A stretch of 40,255 nucleotides of DNA from Vagococcus proximus (GCF_029143285.1 NZ_JAPDSH010000012.1:1-40255), one strand, 5' to 3'; shown: positions 8,620 to 15,997, numbered from the stretch's first letter. The notes: generated by a model not told the origin, from the sequence alone. A program made the numbers and translations.

Positions 8620-9918
8620 GTGGCACTTGAACAAATTACAATGCCTAAATTAGGTGAAAGTGTAACAGATGGAAGTATTAGTTCTTGGTTGGTAAAACCA
8701 GGTCAACACGTTGAAAAATATGAAGCATTAGCAGAAGTATTAACAGATAAAGTAGTAGCTGAAATCCCTTCATCATTCACAGGAGCAATTAAGGAAATCC
8801 TAGTGTCTGAAGATGAAACGGTAGATGTGGGTACAGTAATTTGTACCATTGAAACAGATGGTGCAGGTTCTGAACCTGTTGCTGAAGCAGCACCTGCAAT
8901 AGAAGAAAAAGCACCTGTAGCAGAATCACCAAAACAAGAAAAAACACCAACAAAACCTGCAGTGAAGCAATCTGGATCAGGTATGAGATTTTCACCAGCG
9001 GTATTAAGATTAGCTGGCGAACATGATATTGATTTAGCTCAAGTAACAGGTAGTGGTTCTGGCGGTCGTATTACACGCAAGGATATCCTAGCTGTTATTG
9101 AAAATGGTGGCACGCCACAAGCCGTACCAGCTGTATCAGCTCCAGTTGAGCAACCTCAAGCGCCAGCTGCGGCAGCACCTGTAGCAAGTAGTCCAGCTCC
9201 AGCGGTAGTTGCAAGTGGTAATGTTGTTGAGATACCAGTAAGTGGTGTCAGAAAAGCAATCGCTAAGCATATGGTTGAAAGTAAACAAACAATTCCGCAT
9301 GCTTGGATGATGGCAGAGGTAGATGCGACAAACCTTGTAAACTATAGAGACAGTATCAAAGCTCAATTTAGAAAAGACGAAGGTTACAATGTAACGTACT
9401 TTGCGTTCTTTGTAAAAGCAGTAGCCCAAGCTTTGAAAGAATTCCCACTATTAAACAGTAGCTGGGCAGGAGATAAGATTATTCAAAATAAAGATATTAA
9501 TATTTCAATTGCTATTGCAGCAAATGACTTATTATATGTTCCAGTTATTAAAAATGCTGATGAAAAATCAATCAAAGGCATTGCAAGGGAAATTAACGAT
9601 TTGGCAGCAAAAGCTAAAATTGGTAAGTTAGCACCATCTGATATGGAAGGTGGCACTTTTACAGTTAATAGTACAGGATCATTTGGTTCGGTTCAGTCTA
9701 TGGGAATTATTAATCATCCGCAAGCCGCTATTTTACAAGTTGAATCTATTATTAAGCGTCCGGCAGTAGTTGATAATATGATTGGGATTAGAGATATGGT
9801 AAACTTATGCCTATCTATCGATCACCGCGTATTAGACGGTATGATGGCAGGCGCATTCTTGAAGACGGTGCAAGAATCAATAGAGAAAATCTCTAAGGAT
9901 ACAACATCCGTTTATTAA
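8620..9918 (+). CDS. bkdC: Dihydrolipoamide acyltransferase E2 of the branched-chain complex (432 aa)
   Basis: Core acyltransferase of the complex. An N-terminal lipoyl domain (lysine to be lipoylated is Lys44 in LTDKVV) is followed by an Ala/Pro-rich linker, a peripheral-subunit-binding domain (about residues 126-165, beginning RFSPAVLRLA) and a second Ala/Pro-rich linker. The catalytic domain carries DHRVLDG near the C terminus. Start is GTG at 8620 with AAGGAGTG upstream. One lipoyl domain only, as in other Bkd E2 proteins. It is the last gene before a hairpin terminator. Confidence 0.96.
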   Translation: MALEQITMPKLGESVTDGSISSWLVKPGQHVEKYEALAEVLTDKVVAEIPSSFTGAIKEILVSEDETVDVGTVICTIETDGAGSEPVAEAAPAIEEKAPVAESPKQEKTPTKPAVKQSGSGMRFSPAVLRLAGEHDIDLAQVTGSGSGGRITRKDILAVIENGGTPQAVPAVSAPVEQPQAPAAAAPVASSPAPAVVASGNVVEIPVSGVRKAIAKHMVESKQTIPHAWMMAEVDATNLVNYRDSIKAQFRKDEGYNVTYFAFFVKAVAQALKEFPLLNSSWAGDKIIQNKDINISIAIAANDLLYVPVIKNADEKSIKGIAREINDLAAKAKIGKLAPSDMEGGTFTVNSTGSFGSVQSMGIINHPQAAILQVESIIKRPAVVDNMIGIRDMVNLCLSIDHRVLDGMMAGAFLKTVQESIEKISKDTTSVY

Positions 9919-9927
9919 TGATAGTCG

Positions 9928-9962
9928 ATAGAAGAAAGAGAGACCCTCTTTCTTCTATTTAT
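9928..9962 (+). terminator. Hairpin terminator after bkdC
   Basis: A perfect 13-bp stem (9928-9940 with 9946-9958) with a 5-nt loop follows bkdC. The T-run after it is short, so some read-through into brnQ is possible. Confidence 0.7.
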
Positions 9963-10025
9963 TAGAAAGTTTCATTTATGGTCTGTTTAATCGTGAAAGA
10001 TAGCAAGTTATTTGGGAGGGATATT

Positions 10026-11372
10026 ATGTCTAAAAAAGTACCGACGTCTTATGTTATAATCTTAGGTTTAATGCTGTTTGCAATGTATTTTGGTGCAGGT
10101 AATTTGATTTTTCCAGCAATAATTGGTCAGCAGTCAGGAACTAATATTACGTCAGCGATGGCAGGGTTCTTCTTAACAGGGGTAGGGTTACCACTATTAA
10201 GTTTCCTAACACTCGTTGCAACCGGTAAAGATAATATTCAAGAATTAGCTAGCCGAGTCACACCGTGGTTTGGGGTTGCCTTTGCTGTTGTTTTATATTT
10301 AGCAATTGGCCCATTTTTTGCCATTCCTCGTGCAGGAACAGTTGCCTTTGAAATTGGAATTAAACCCTTTAGTAGTAATTTAGGTGAATCTACAACATTA
10401 TTAATTTTTTCAGCTATATTCTTCACGATTGCCTGTTTATTAGCCGTATTTCCGGCCAAGGTAGTCGATATTGTAGGAAAGTATTTAACACCATTAAAAA
10501 TCACATTAATTGGTATTTTAATTGTAGTAGCAGTGGCATTTCCTATGGGGAAAATCTATGAGCCACAAGATCAATTTATAGACTCAGCATTTGTTACAGG
10601 GTTTAAAGAAGGGTACCTAACCCTTGATGCGATGGCATCATTTGCTTTTGGTATTATTATTATTGATGCAGTGAGATTAAAAGGTGCCACTGACAAAAAA
10701 CATGTTATGGCAGCGTGTGGTAAAGCGATTGGAATTGCAGCAGTTTTGTTAGTCATTATGTATTCAGCATTATCTTACATGAGTGCAACTAGTGTATCTA
10801 AGATTGGTTACCAAGAAAATGGTGGCGAGGTTTTAGCAAAAGTATCGAATTATTATTTTGGTATTTATGGCAATATTTTATTAGGTTTGATGATTTCAGT
10901 AGCGTGTATGACAACATGTATTGGTTTGTTATCAGCCTGTGCACAATATTTTAGTCGTCTGTATCCTAAAGTTAGCTATCAGTATTATGTAATCGGAATG
11001 GCGATATTTAGTTTTTTAGTATCTAACATGGGTCTTACTGGTTTAATCAAATTTTCAGAGCCTATCCTAAATGCTATTTATCCTTTAGCAATCAGCATGG
11101 TATTCTTATTGCTATCAAATAAATGGTTTAGAGGAAATCGTCGAGTGTATCAAATGGTTATCTTATTTACATTCTGTATTAGTATTTTTGATGGCTTTGA
11201 TACAGCTGGAATTAATATTTTAAATATTTCTAGTTTCTTAAGTAAGTATTTGCCTCTATACGAAATGGGACTAGGGTGGATAATCCCAGCAATTATAGGA
11301 GCGGTTGTAGGGAATATTTGGGCAATGATGGAACGAAAAAATAGTCCTGAAAAAGTAATGGAATTTGAATAA
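10026..11372 (+). CDS. brnQ: BrnQ-type branched-chain amino acid transporter (448 aa)
   Basis: LIV-II family cation symporter for Leu/Ile/Val. The N-terminal signature segment YFGAGNLIFPAIIGQQSG is typical, and about twelve hydrophobic segments fill the protein. A longer frame opens at 9978, but GGGAGGG (10014-10020) is placed for the ATG at 10026 (MSKKVPTSYV), which is chosen. It lies about 100 nt after bkdC, so transporter and catabolic enzymes are probably functionally linked and perhaps partly co-transcribed through the weak terminator. Confidence 0.94.
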   Translation: MSKKVPTSYVIILGLMLFAMYFGAGNLIFPAIIGQQSGTNITSAMAGFFLTGVGLPLLSFLTLVATGKDNIQELASRVTPWFGVAFAVVLYLAIGPFFAIPRAGTVAFEIGIKPFSSNLGESTTLLIFSAIFFTIACLLAVFPAKVVDIVGKYLTPLKITLIGILIVVAVAFPMGKIYEPQDQFIDSAFVTGFKEGYLTLDAMASFAFGIIIIDAVRLKGATDKKHVMAACGKAIGIAAVLLVIMYSALSYMSATSVSKIGYQENGGEVLAKVSNYYFGIYGNILLGLMISVACMTTCIGLLSACAQYFSRLYPKVSYQYYVIGMAIFSFLVSNMGLTGLIKFSEPILNAIYPLAISMVFLLLSNKWFRGNRRVYQMVILFTFCISIFDGFDTAGINILNISSFLSKYLPLYEMGLGWIIPAIIGAVVGNIWAMMERKNSPEKVMEFE

Positions 11373-11378
11373 ATGAAA

Positions 11379-11409
11379 AGCGTAATCCAAAAGGATTACG
11401 CTTTTTTTA
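11379..11409 (+). terminator. Intrinsic terminator after brnQ
   Basis: A 10-bp perfect stem (11379-11388 with 11393-11402) with an AAAA loop is followed by a T-run of six or more. Confidence 0.88.
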
Positions 11410-11449
11410 TTTGTTTAATAAAACACTGATTAAGAATAAGATAAAGATG

Positions 11450-11455
11450 TATAAT
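11450..11455 (+). promoter_or_regulatory. -10 box of the choloylglycine-hydrolase family gene
   Basis: A perfect TATAAT lies about 30 nt before the start codon. No good -35 box is visible at 16-18 bp; CTGATT at 18 bp is the nearest. It is the only promoter candidate after the brnQ terminator. Confidence 0.5.
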
Positions 11456-11485
11456 AAATGTGTATAAATAAAGGGGGATTTAGAT

Positions 11486-12490
11486 ATGTGTACAAGTATC
11501 AGAATTATTAGTAAAGAAGGAAAGGTTATTTTTGGTCGCACTCAAGAATACATGTTGCCACTACCTTATGTAGGTGTAAATATCCCTAAAGGAACGCATT
11601 TAGTCAATACGATGACACCGATTGATTTTAAGCATCAGGCAATAGGTGTGTGTTATGATGGTGAGCCATTTGGTGTGGAAGGTGTTTTATTTGCTGACGG
11701 AATGAACAGTGCTGGAATAGGGGCTAGTATGCAATATTTTAGCGACTATTGTGTTTACGGTAAGGAAGAAGCGATAGTGACACAAGGAAAAAAAGCATAT
11801 CGTGGGGAAGAATTTGTAACATGGGTTCTTGCCACAATAAGTTCGATTGATGAGCTTATTGAAAAATTAGAAACAGAAATCGATTTGTGTGATAAATTAA
11901 ATAATTTAGGAAAATCAGACCCTTTACATTTTAATGTGACAGATAACTATGGTCGTTCTGTTGTAATTGAGCATACGAGTGAAACGGGTGGATTTGATAT
12001 TCATGAAAATGAAGTTGGAACAATGACGAATCATCCAACTTATGATTGGCATTTAACGAATTTATCTAATTATGCAGGGATGCAAACGCCTCTTTTGAAA
12101 GAGGTTGTGTTAGGTAAGGCTACAATTCCATCTGCTGGAAAAGGATCTGGAATGTTTGGGTTACCAGGTGATTTTACCTCAGCTAGTCGTTTTGTAAGAG
12201 CGACATACTTAAATAATTTATCAAGTACAGTGTCACATGATAAAGGGATAGATAAATTCTTCCATATCATGAATCAGTTTGATATTCCGGATGGTGTCTT
12301 TGATTTACAAGATGGGACAGATTACGTGTATCATACGCAATATACAAGTGCCTATGATTTAGCTAATATGGAAATGTATGTGTCTATGAATGGCAATCGT
12401 CAATTACAAAAAATTGAAATGGTAGAAGTGAACGGTCTAAAAAAATATAAATTTGAAACGACACAAGCTATTGATACTATAAGTAACTAA
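11486..12490 (+). CDS. Choloylglycine hydrolase / penicillin V acylase family Ntn-hydrolase (334 aa)
   Basis: Ntn-type amidase of the family that includes bile salt hydrolases, penicillin V acylases and N-acyl-homoserine lactone acylases. Met1 must be removed to expose catalytic Cys2 (MCTSIRI). The conserved Arg18 (FGRT), Asn182 (in TNHPTYDWHLTNL) and Arg235 (SASRFVR) are present. By eye, the usual Asp at position 21 is Glu here, and the position that is Asn in bile salt hydrolases and Tyr in penicillin V acylases is Gln83. No signal peptide is seen, so it is probably cytoplasmic. SD is AAGGGGGA. The substrate cannot be assigned, so calling it a bile salt hydrolase would be premature. Confidence 0.9.
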   Translation: MCTSIRIISKEGKVIFGRTQEYMLPLPYVGVNIPKGTHLVNTMTPIDFKHQAIGVCYDGEPFGVEGVLFADGMNSAGIGASMQYFSDYCVYGKEEAIVTQGKKAYRGEEFVTWVLATISSIDELIEKLETEIDLCDKLNNLGKSDPLHFNVTDNYGRSVVIEHTSETGGFDIHENEVGTMTNHPTYDWHLTNLSNYAGMQTPLLKEVVLGKATIPSAGKGSGMFGLPGDFTSASRFVRATYLNNLSSTVSHDKGIDKFFHIMNQFDIPDGVFDLQDGTDYVYHTQYTSAYDLANMEMYVSMNGNRQLQKIEMVEVNGLKKYKFETTQAIDTISN

Positions 12491-12560
12491 TTGTCCGGTT
12501 TTGTTTCTTGCTTATTTTTGCTATACTTATAGAGATAGAAATAGGGAGGGGACTGTTAGT

Positions 12561-12728
12561 ATGAGAGAAGAATTCCAATGTCAGCACTGCTATACTAAGT
12601 TAGTGAAGATTTATGGTGAAGATTTCCCAAAGAAAGAACGTGCGGTCTATAATTGTCCGGCGTGTTCTAAACAGTTATATACAAAACGAACAACTGAAAA
12701 TATCAAAATTCGTTTAAATGAAAAATAA
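12561..12728 (+). CDS. Small zinc-ribbon protein (55 aa)
   Basis: A short soluble protein with two Cys-x2-Cys knuckles (CQHC and CPAC) about 24 residues apart, a typical zinc ribbon. The ATG at 12561 has GGGAGGGGA 8 nt upstream; the longer frame from 12501 has no SD. It is followed by its own terminator, and an upstream TATACT (12522-12527) may be the -10 box. Function is unknown. Such mini-ribbons often bind nucleic acid or act as accessory proteins, but nothing here shows a partner. Confidence 0.8.
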   Translation: MREEFQCQHCYTKLVKIYGEDFPKKERAVYNCPACSKQLYTKRTTENIKIRLNEK

Positions 12729-12730
12729 GA

Positions 12731-12772
12731 AACATCTTGCTTAGGCGAGGTGTTTTTTATTTTTTTTTTTAA
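12731..12772 (+). terminator. Intrinsic terminator after the zinc-ribbon gene
   Basis: A 10-bp stem (12731-12740 with 12745-12754, two G:T pairs) with a TTAG loop is followed by two T-runs. Confidence 0.82.
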
Positions 12773-12855
12773 AATATAGGTTAGTTATTTAATAAGTAGT
12801 GCAGATTTTAGGTGAGCGAAATAGTCTTTTAAAATGAAAACATTCACATTCTGAC

Positions 12856-12884
12856 TTGAAATACTCCACTATATTTACTATCAT
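12856..12884 (+). promoter_or_regulatory. Promoter of the aromatic acid exporter-family gene
   Basis: TTGAAA (12856-12861), an exact 17-bp spacer and TATCAT (12879-12884) match sigma-A promoters at five of six bases in each box. Transcription would begin near 12891. Confidence 0.65.
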
Positions 12885-12890
12885 TGATAG
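12878..12890. promoter_or_regulatory. Palindrome over the -10/+1 region (candidate operator)
   Basis: CTATCA-T-TGATAG is a perfect 6-bp inverted repeat with a single central base. It covers the -10 box and the expected transcription start, so a repressor bound here would block transcription. The binding protein is unknown. Confidence 0.4.
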
Positions 12891-12944
12891 GTATGGCATA
12901 ACAGTTGCAAGGTTATGTTAAGAAATAAAGAGGTGACGAGTCGT

Positions 12945-13493
12945 TTGAAAATAGGAATGCGAACAATAAAAACTGGTATAAGTGTCTTTTTTTGTATTGT
13001 GATTAGTTTTTTATTCAATAGAGACACTTATGTTGTAGCGGCAATTACAGCCATTTTTACATTAAGAGAAGACATGGAAAATACAATTCGCTACGGGAGA
13101 CATCGTGTTGTAGGGAATATTGTGGGTGCGTTGACCTCACTCGTTGTGATTACCATATTTAAAATTTTTGGTGATTCAGAATTAGTTCAAGTTGTTGCGA
13201 TTCCGATTGTGATTGTTTTAATGATTGCAACATTGTCGAATATAAAATGTCATGAAGGAACAGTGGGAGCGAGTGCAACACTTTTAACTATCTTATTTAT
13301 GATCCCTAATACGGAGTCATATAGTTATGCGTTGGCAAGAGTTGTAGACGGGTTTATTGGGATGTTTATCGCACTAGCCGTTAACCATATCTTGCCGAAT
13401 CGAAAGATGCATTTAGAAGTGATTGATAAAGAAACTATGGAAATAGTTGAGGATGACTTAGAAAAATCTGATGGAGAAAAGGTTACGGGTTAG
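12945..13493 (+). CDS. Aromatic acid exporter family (FUSC/ArAE-like) membrane protein (182 aa)
   Basis: Small membrane protein resembling the N-terminal half of aromatic acid exporter-family (ArAE_1) proteins. Four or five hydrophobic helices are visible, with the family-like opening KIGMRTIKTG and the segments TLREDMENTIRYGRHRVVGNIVGA and ARVVDGFIGMFIALAVNH. The longest frame starts at ATG 12915, but AGAGGTGA (12929-12936) is correctly spaced for the TTG at 12945, which also places the start where homologues begin. The cytoplasmic C-terminal domain of longer family members is essentially absent, with only about 25 polar residues after the last helix. The substrate is unknown; fusaric or aromatic acids are only family-level suggestions. 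Confidence 0.82.
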   Translation: MKIGMRTIKTGISVFFCIVISFLFNRDTYVVAAITAIFTLREDMENTIRYGRHRVVGNIVGALTSLVVITIFKIFGDSELVQVVAIPIVIVLMIATLSNIKCHEGTVGASATLLTILFMIPNTESYSYALARVVDGFIGMFIALAVNHILPNRKMHLEVIDKETMEIVEDDLEKSDGEKVTG

Positions 13494-13509
13494 GCCGGGG
13501 CCTTTTTTT
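13492..13509 (+). terminator. Short GC-rich hairpin terminator
   Basis: AGGC (13492-13495) pairs with GCCT (13500-13503) around a CGGG loop and is followed by seven Ts. The stem overlaps the TAG stop of the preceding gene. It is short but GC-rich. Confidence 0.5.
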
Positions 13510-13545
13510 CGTACTTTCGACTGAGGTGTTTTATTAAAAATAAGG

Positions 13546-13551
13546 TATAAT
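13546..13551 (+). promoter_or_regulatory. -10 box for the coiled-coil protein gene
   Basis: A perfect TATAAT sits 33 nt upstream of the ATG at 13585. No convincing -35 box is present at the proper distance. Confidence 0.45.
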
Positions 13552-13584
13552 AATAGTAATAGAGTTTTAAAAGGATGTGAGATC

Positions 13585-14391
13585 ATGCTAAAAAAATTAC
13601 TTTTGATAGGATTAGCTGTGTTGATGTTAGTTGCTTCTTTTGGTGCAGGGGCATACGGGACAAGAGTTTATTTAGAGCGTGAAAATGCTAAATCTGACCG
13701 TAAAGAAGAGTCATCGACAGTTGAGCGTCTCTCTGCTGAGATAGCAGAACTGGCAACCTACAGCGAGATGGAGTTAGAAGCAGATAAACTGCCTTTATCT
13801 GTAGATGTTATGTCAAAAAAAATTGCACGAATTTATTCAGAAGTGTCTGATTTAAGCGATGGACAGCTAAAAAAAGAGTCACTATTAGCAAGTTTGAAAA
13901 GAGTTGAATTAGATTATGAAGAAAAAGTTAAGGCTGCTGAGGAATTAAAGAAACAGCAAGAAGAACAACGTGCACTGGAAGAAACCAAACAAGCAGAAGC
14001 GTTGAAAGAAGCTGAGGAAAAAAGAAAATTTGCAGAGCGTGAATTAGAAGAAGCTAAGAAACGCGAGCAAGAATATAAGATACACGTAAAAGAGTCCGAG
14101 AGTACTAGAGAAACTGAAAAAGAAAAATCAAAAGAGGATGAGTCATTATTTAAAATACCCAAGATTTTTACTAAAGGACAGGCTAAGACTAAAGCTGAAG
14201 AGTGGTATGAAAAAGAACACCCACTTGATTCTGAAAATCGATTGGAGAGTCAGGTTTCTGGAAAAGAATCGGACTCAAAAGGAACATTTTGGACGGTCAA
14301 AGGGCAGTTGAAAGAAGGTCACCGTTCTAGATCTAAAACCGTATTTGAAGTAAAAGTTTACGACAATGGTGAGGTTATATCTGAAAATTAA
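13585..14391 (+). CDS. Membrane-anchored coiled-coil protein of unknown function (268 aa)
   Basis: Not recognised as a named family. An N-terminal hydrophobic helix (about residues 3-26) without a lipobox should anchor it, with the rest outside the membrane. Residues about 30-190 are charged and Glu/Lys/Ala-rich with heptad-like spacing, densest from about 105 to 165, so a long coiled coil is likely. A compact C-terminal region (about 195-268) begins IPKIFTKGQAKTKAEEW and contains FWTVKGQLKEG and VFEVKVYDNGEV, which looks like a small beta-rich domain. AAAGGATG is the SD. It has its own promoter and terminator. A role at the wall-membrane interface is inference only. Confidence 0.78.
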   Translation: MLKKLLLIGLAVLMLVASFGAGAYGTRVYLERENAKSDRKEESSTVERLSAEIAELATYSEMELEADKLPLSVDVMSKKIARIYSEVSDLSDGQLKKESLLASLKRVELDYEEKVKAAEELKKQQEEQRALEETKQAEALKEAEEKRKFAERELEEAKKREQEYKIHVKESESTRETEKEKSKEDESLFKIPKIFTKGQAKTKAEEWYEKEHPLDSENRLESQVSGKESDSKGTFWTVKGQLKEGHRSRSKTVFEVKVYDNGEVISEN

Positions 14392-14417
14392 AGAAGAGAG
14401 ATCTCTCTCTTTTTTAT
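14391..14417 (+). terminator. Intrinsic terminator after the coiled-coil gene
   Basis: A 10-bp stem (14391-14400 with 14405-14414, one G:T pair) with an ATCT loop runs into a T-run. Confidence 0.82.
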
Positions 14418-14425
14418 TTTCGTTT

Positions 14426-14438
14426 AAAAACGAACAAT
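14426..14438 (+). promoter_or_regulatory. PurBox-like site (candidate PurR operator)
   Basis: AAAAACGAACAAT matches the PurBox AWWWCCGAACWWT at 12 of 13 positions. Its central G (14432) lies 76 bp upstream of the estimated transcription start (about 14508), the distance reported for PurR-activated genes in Lactococcus. It also forms the right half of a 7-bp inverted repeat TTCGTTT-AA-AAACGAA. Confidence 0.55.
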
Positions 14439-14472
14439 TTATAACAATATTGAAAAATTGTCTGTTTTTATC

Positions 14473-14501
14473 TTGATTAAATAACGATTTTGCTAGATAA
14501 T
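14473..14501 (+). promoter_or_regulatory. Promoter of the riboswitch-purine permease unit
   Basis: TTGATT (14473-14478), a 17-bp spacer and GATAAT (14496-14501) form a sigma-A promoter. Start near 14508 gives a leader of about 175 nt containing the riboswitch. Confidence 0.65.
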
Positions 14502-14520
14502 AGGAACATCAAATGACAAC

Positions 14521-14590
14521 TTAACTTATATAACGCTGAAATATGGTCGGCAGTCTCTACCCAGTACCGTAAATACTGGACTATAAGTAA
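14521..14590 (+). ncRNA. Purine riboswitch aptamer, guanine type
   Basis: The three-helix aptamer is complete. P1 is ACTTATA (14524-14530) with TATAAGT (14582-14588). P2 has the loop containing ATATGG, followed by the conserved GTCTCTACC junction. P3 is CCAGTA/TACTGG with the CCGTAAA loop. The specificity base in the GACTAT segment after P3 is C, the equivalent of C74 in the xpt aptamer, which marks a guanine/hypoxanthine sensor; adenine sensors have U. It precedes an NCS2 purine permease, as expected. Confidence 0.93.
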
Positions 14591-14603
14591 AAAATAGTGT
14601 GAG

Positions 14604-14649
14604 AAAGACACCTTTTTTTGCTTATGCAGAAAAAGGTGTCTTTGTTTTT
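14604..14649 (+). terminator. Riboswitch expression-platform terminator
   Basis: A 14-bp stem (14604-14617 with 14630-14643) is followed by G and five Ts. It lies 16 nt after P1 and before the permease SD. Ligand binding would free this terminator and switch the permease off. Confidence 0.88.
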
Positions 14650-14682
14650 AGGTTAAGTAAAAAAGCCATAGGAGGAAAAGGA

Positions 14683-15957
14683 TTGAAAACAGAGTTAAGA
14701 AAAGGACAAGAAGCGGTTTTGGGGTTGCAACATTTACTCGCAATGTATGCAGGAGCGGTAGCAGTACCGTTATTAATTGGAACGGGTCTTAATTTTAACG
14801 CTGAACAGATGACATATTTGATTTCGATTGATATTTTCATGTGTGGGGTTGCAACGCTACTGCAATTAGTAGTAACAAAGTACTTTGGAATTGGGTTACC
14901 TGTCGTATTGGGGTGTGCGATTCAGACGGTAGCACCACTTATTATGATTGGGAATAGTAAAGGTGTTGGGGCAATTTATGGCTCGATTATAGCATCGGGT
15001 ATTATCGTAGTCCTTATCTCTGGTGTTTTTTCTAAGATAAAAAAACTATTTCCGCCAATCGTAACAGGAACGATTATCACAGTGATCGGTCTAACACTTA
15101 TCCCTGTTGCGATGGAGAAAATGGGGGGCGGTAGCAGTAGCTCACCTGATTTTGGTTCAAGTAAGTCTTTGCTATTAGCCTTTGTAACGATTGCGTGTAT
15201 TTTAGTTATTCAAGTATGGGGACGAGGCTTTTTGAAATCTATTTCAGTACTCGTTGGGTTATTAGTGGGAACGGTTTTAGCAGGTCTAATGGGCGGGATT
15301 GATGTTAGTCCGGTTGGAACAGCGCCGTTATTTCACTTGCCTCAGCCCTTTTATTTTGGAAAGCCAACGTTTGATTTAAGTTCAATAGTATTGATGGTCA
15401 TTATATCTATCGTTAGCATGGTAGAGTCAACGGGAGTTTACTTTGCACTAGGTGATATTGTGGGTAAAAAAGTGGGAGAGGAAGAATTAAAAAAAGGCTA
15501 CCGAGCAGAAGGTCTTGCAGCTATTTTAGGAGGAATTTTTAATACGTTCCCTTATACTGGTTTTTCTCAGAATGTGGGATTAGTTCAGCTTTCTGGCATC
15601 AAAAATAGACGTCCAATTTTTTATTCAGCCTTCTTTTTAATTATTCTAGGATTATTTCCCAAAGTAGGAGCATTAGCTCAAATTATTCCGGAGCCTGTAT
15701 TAGGTGGGGGGATGTTAGTTATGTTTGGGATGGTTGCCATTCAAGGGATTAAGATGTTAACTCAAGTTGAGTTTAATAATGAAAAAAATCTTGTGATTAT
15801 GGCGATCTCGATTGGATTTGGTTTAGGTTTTAATAGTATGCCCCAGTTGTTTCAATCGTTACCAGAGATGGTTCAACTCTTTACAAGTAATGGTATAGTG
15901 ATGAGTAGTGTGACGGCAGTTGTGCTTAATTTAGCGATTAACGGATTAGAAAACTAA
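14683..15957 (+). CDS. pbuX: NCS2 family purine (xanthine/guanine) permease, PbuX-like (424 aa)
   Basis: Nucleobase:cation symporter-2 with about 12-14 membrane segments. Family features include GLQHLLAMYAGAVAVPLLIG at the N terminus, LGCAIQTVAPL, ESTGVYFALGDIVGK and the signature FNTFPYTGFSQNVGLVQLSGI. The reading frame is open from 14599, but that part is the riboswitch terminator hairpin. The TTG at 14683 behind GGAGGAAAAGG is the start, giving a normal family length. No xpt phosphoribosyltransferase gene accompanies it, unlike the common xpt-pbuX arrangement. Guanine-type control argues for xanthine, guanine or hypoxanthine rather than uracil as substrate. Confidence 0.93.
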   Translation: MKTELRKGQEAVLGLQHLLAMYAGAVAVPLLIGTGLNFNAEQMTYLISIDIFMCGVATLLQLVVTKYFGIGLPVVLGCAIQTVAPLIMIGNSKGVGAIYGSIIASGIIVVLISGVFSKIKKLFPPIVTGTIITVIGLTLIPVAMEKMGGGSSSSPDFGSSKSLLLAFVTIACILVIQVWGRGFLKSISVLVGLLVGTVLAGLMGGIDVSPVGTAPLFHLPQPFYFGKPTFDLSSIVLMVIISIVSMVESTGVYFALGDIVGKKVGEEELKKGYRAEGLAAILGGIFNTFPYTGFSQNVGLVQLSGIKNRRPIFYSAFFLIILGLFPKVGALAQIIPEPVLGGGMLVMFGMVAIQGIKMLTQVEFNNEKNLVIMAISIGFGLGFNSMPQLFQSLPEMVQLFTSNGIVMSSVTAVVLNLAINGLEN

Positions 15958-15965
15958 TAGTACAG

Positions 15966-15997
15966 AAAGGGAGTAGCGTTTAGCTACTCCCTTTTTT
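15966..15997 (+). terminator. Intrinsic terminator after pbuX
   Basis: A perfect 12-bp stem (15966-15977 with 15983-15994) with a GTTTA loop ends in a T-run. Confidence 0.9.

Noticed and set aside
11486-12490. Bile salt hydrolase assignment
   Set aside because: The pocket residues differ from the bile salt hydrolase pattern. Only the broader family is supported.
14599-14682. N-terminal 28-residue extension of the purine permease
   Set aside because: This sequence is the riboswitch terminator hairpin, and the SD lies after it. It is not a plausible coding start.
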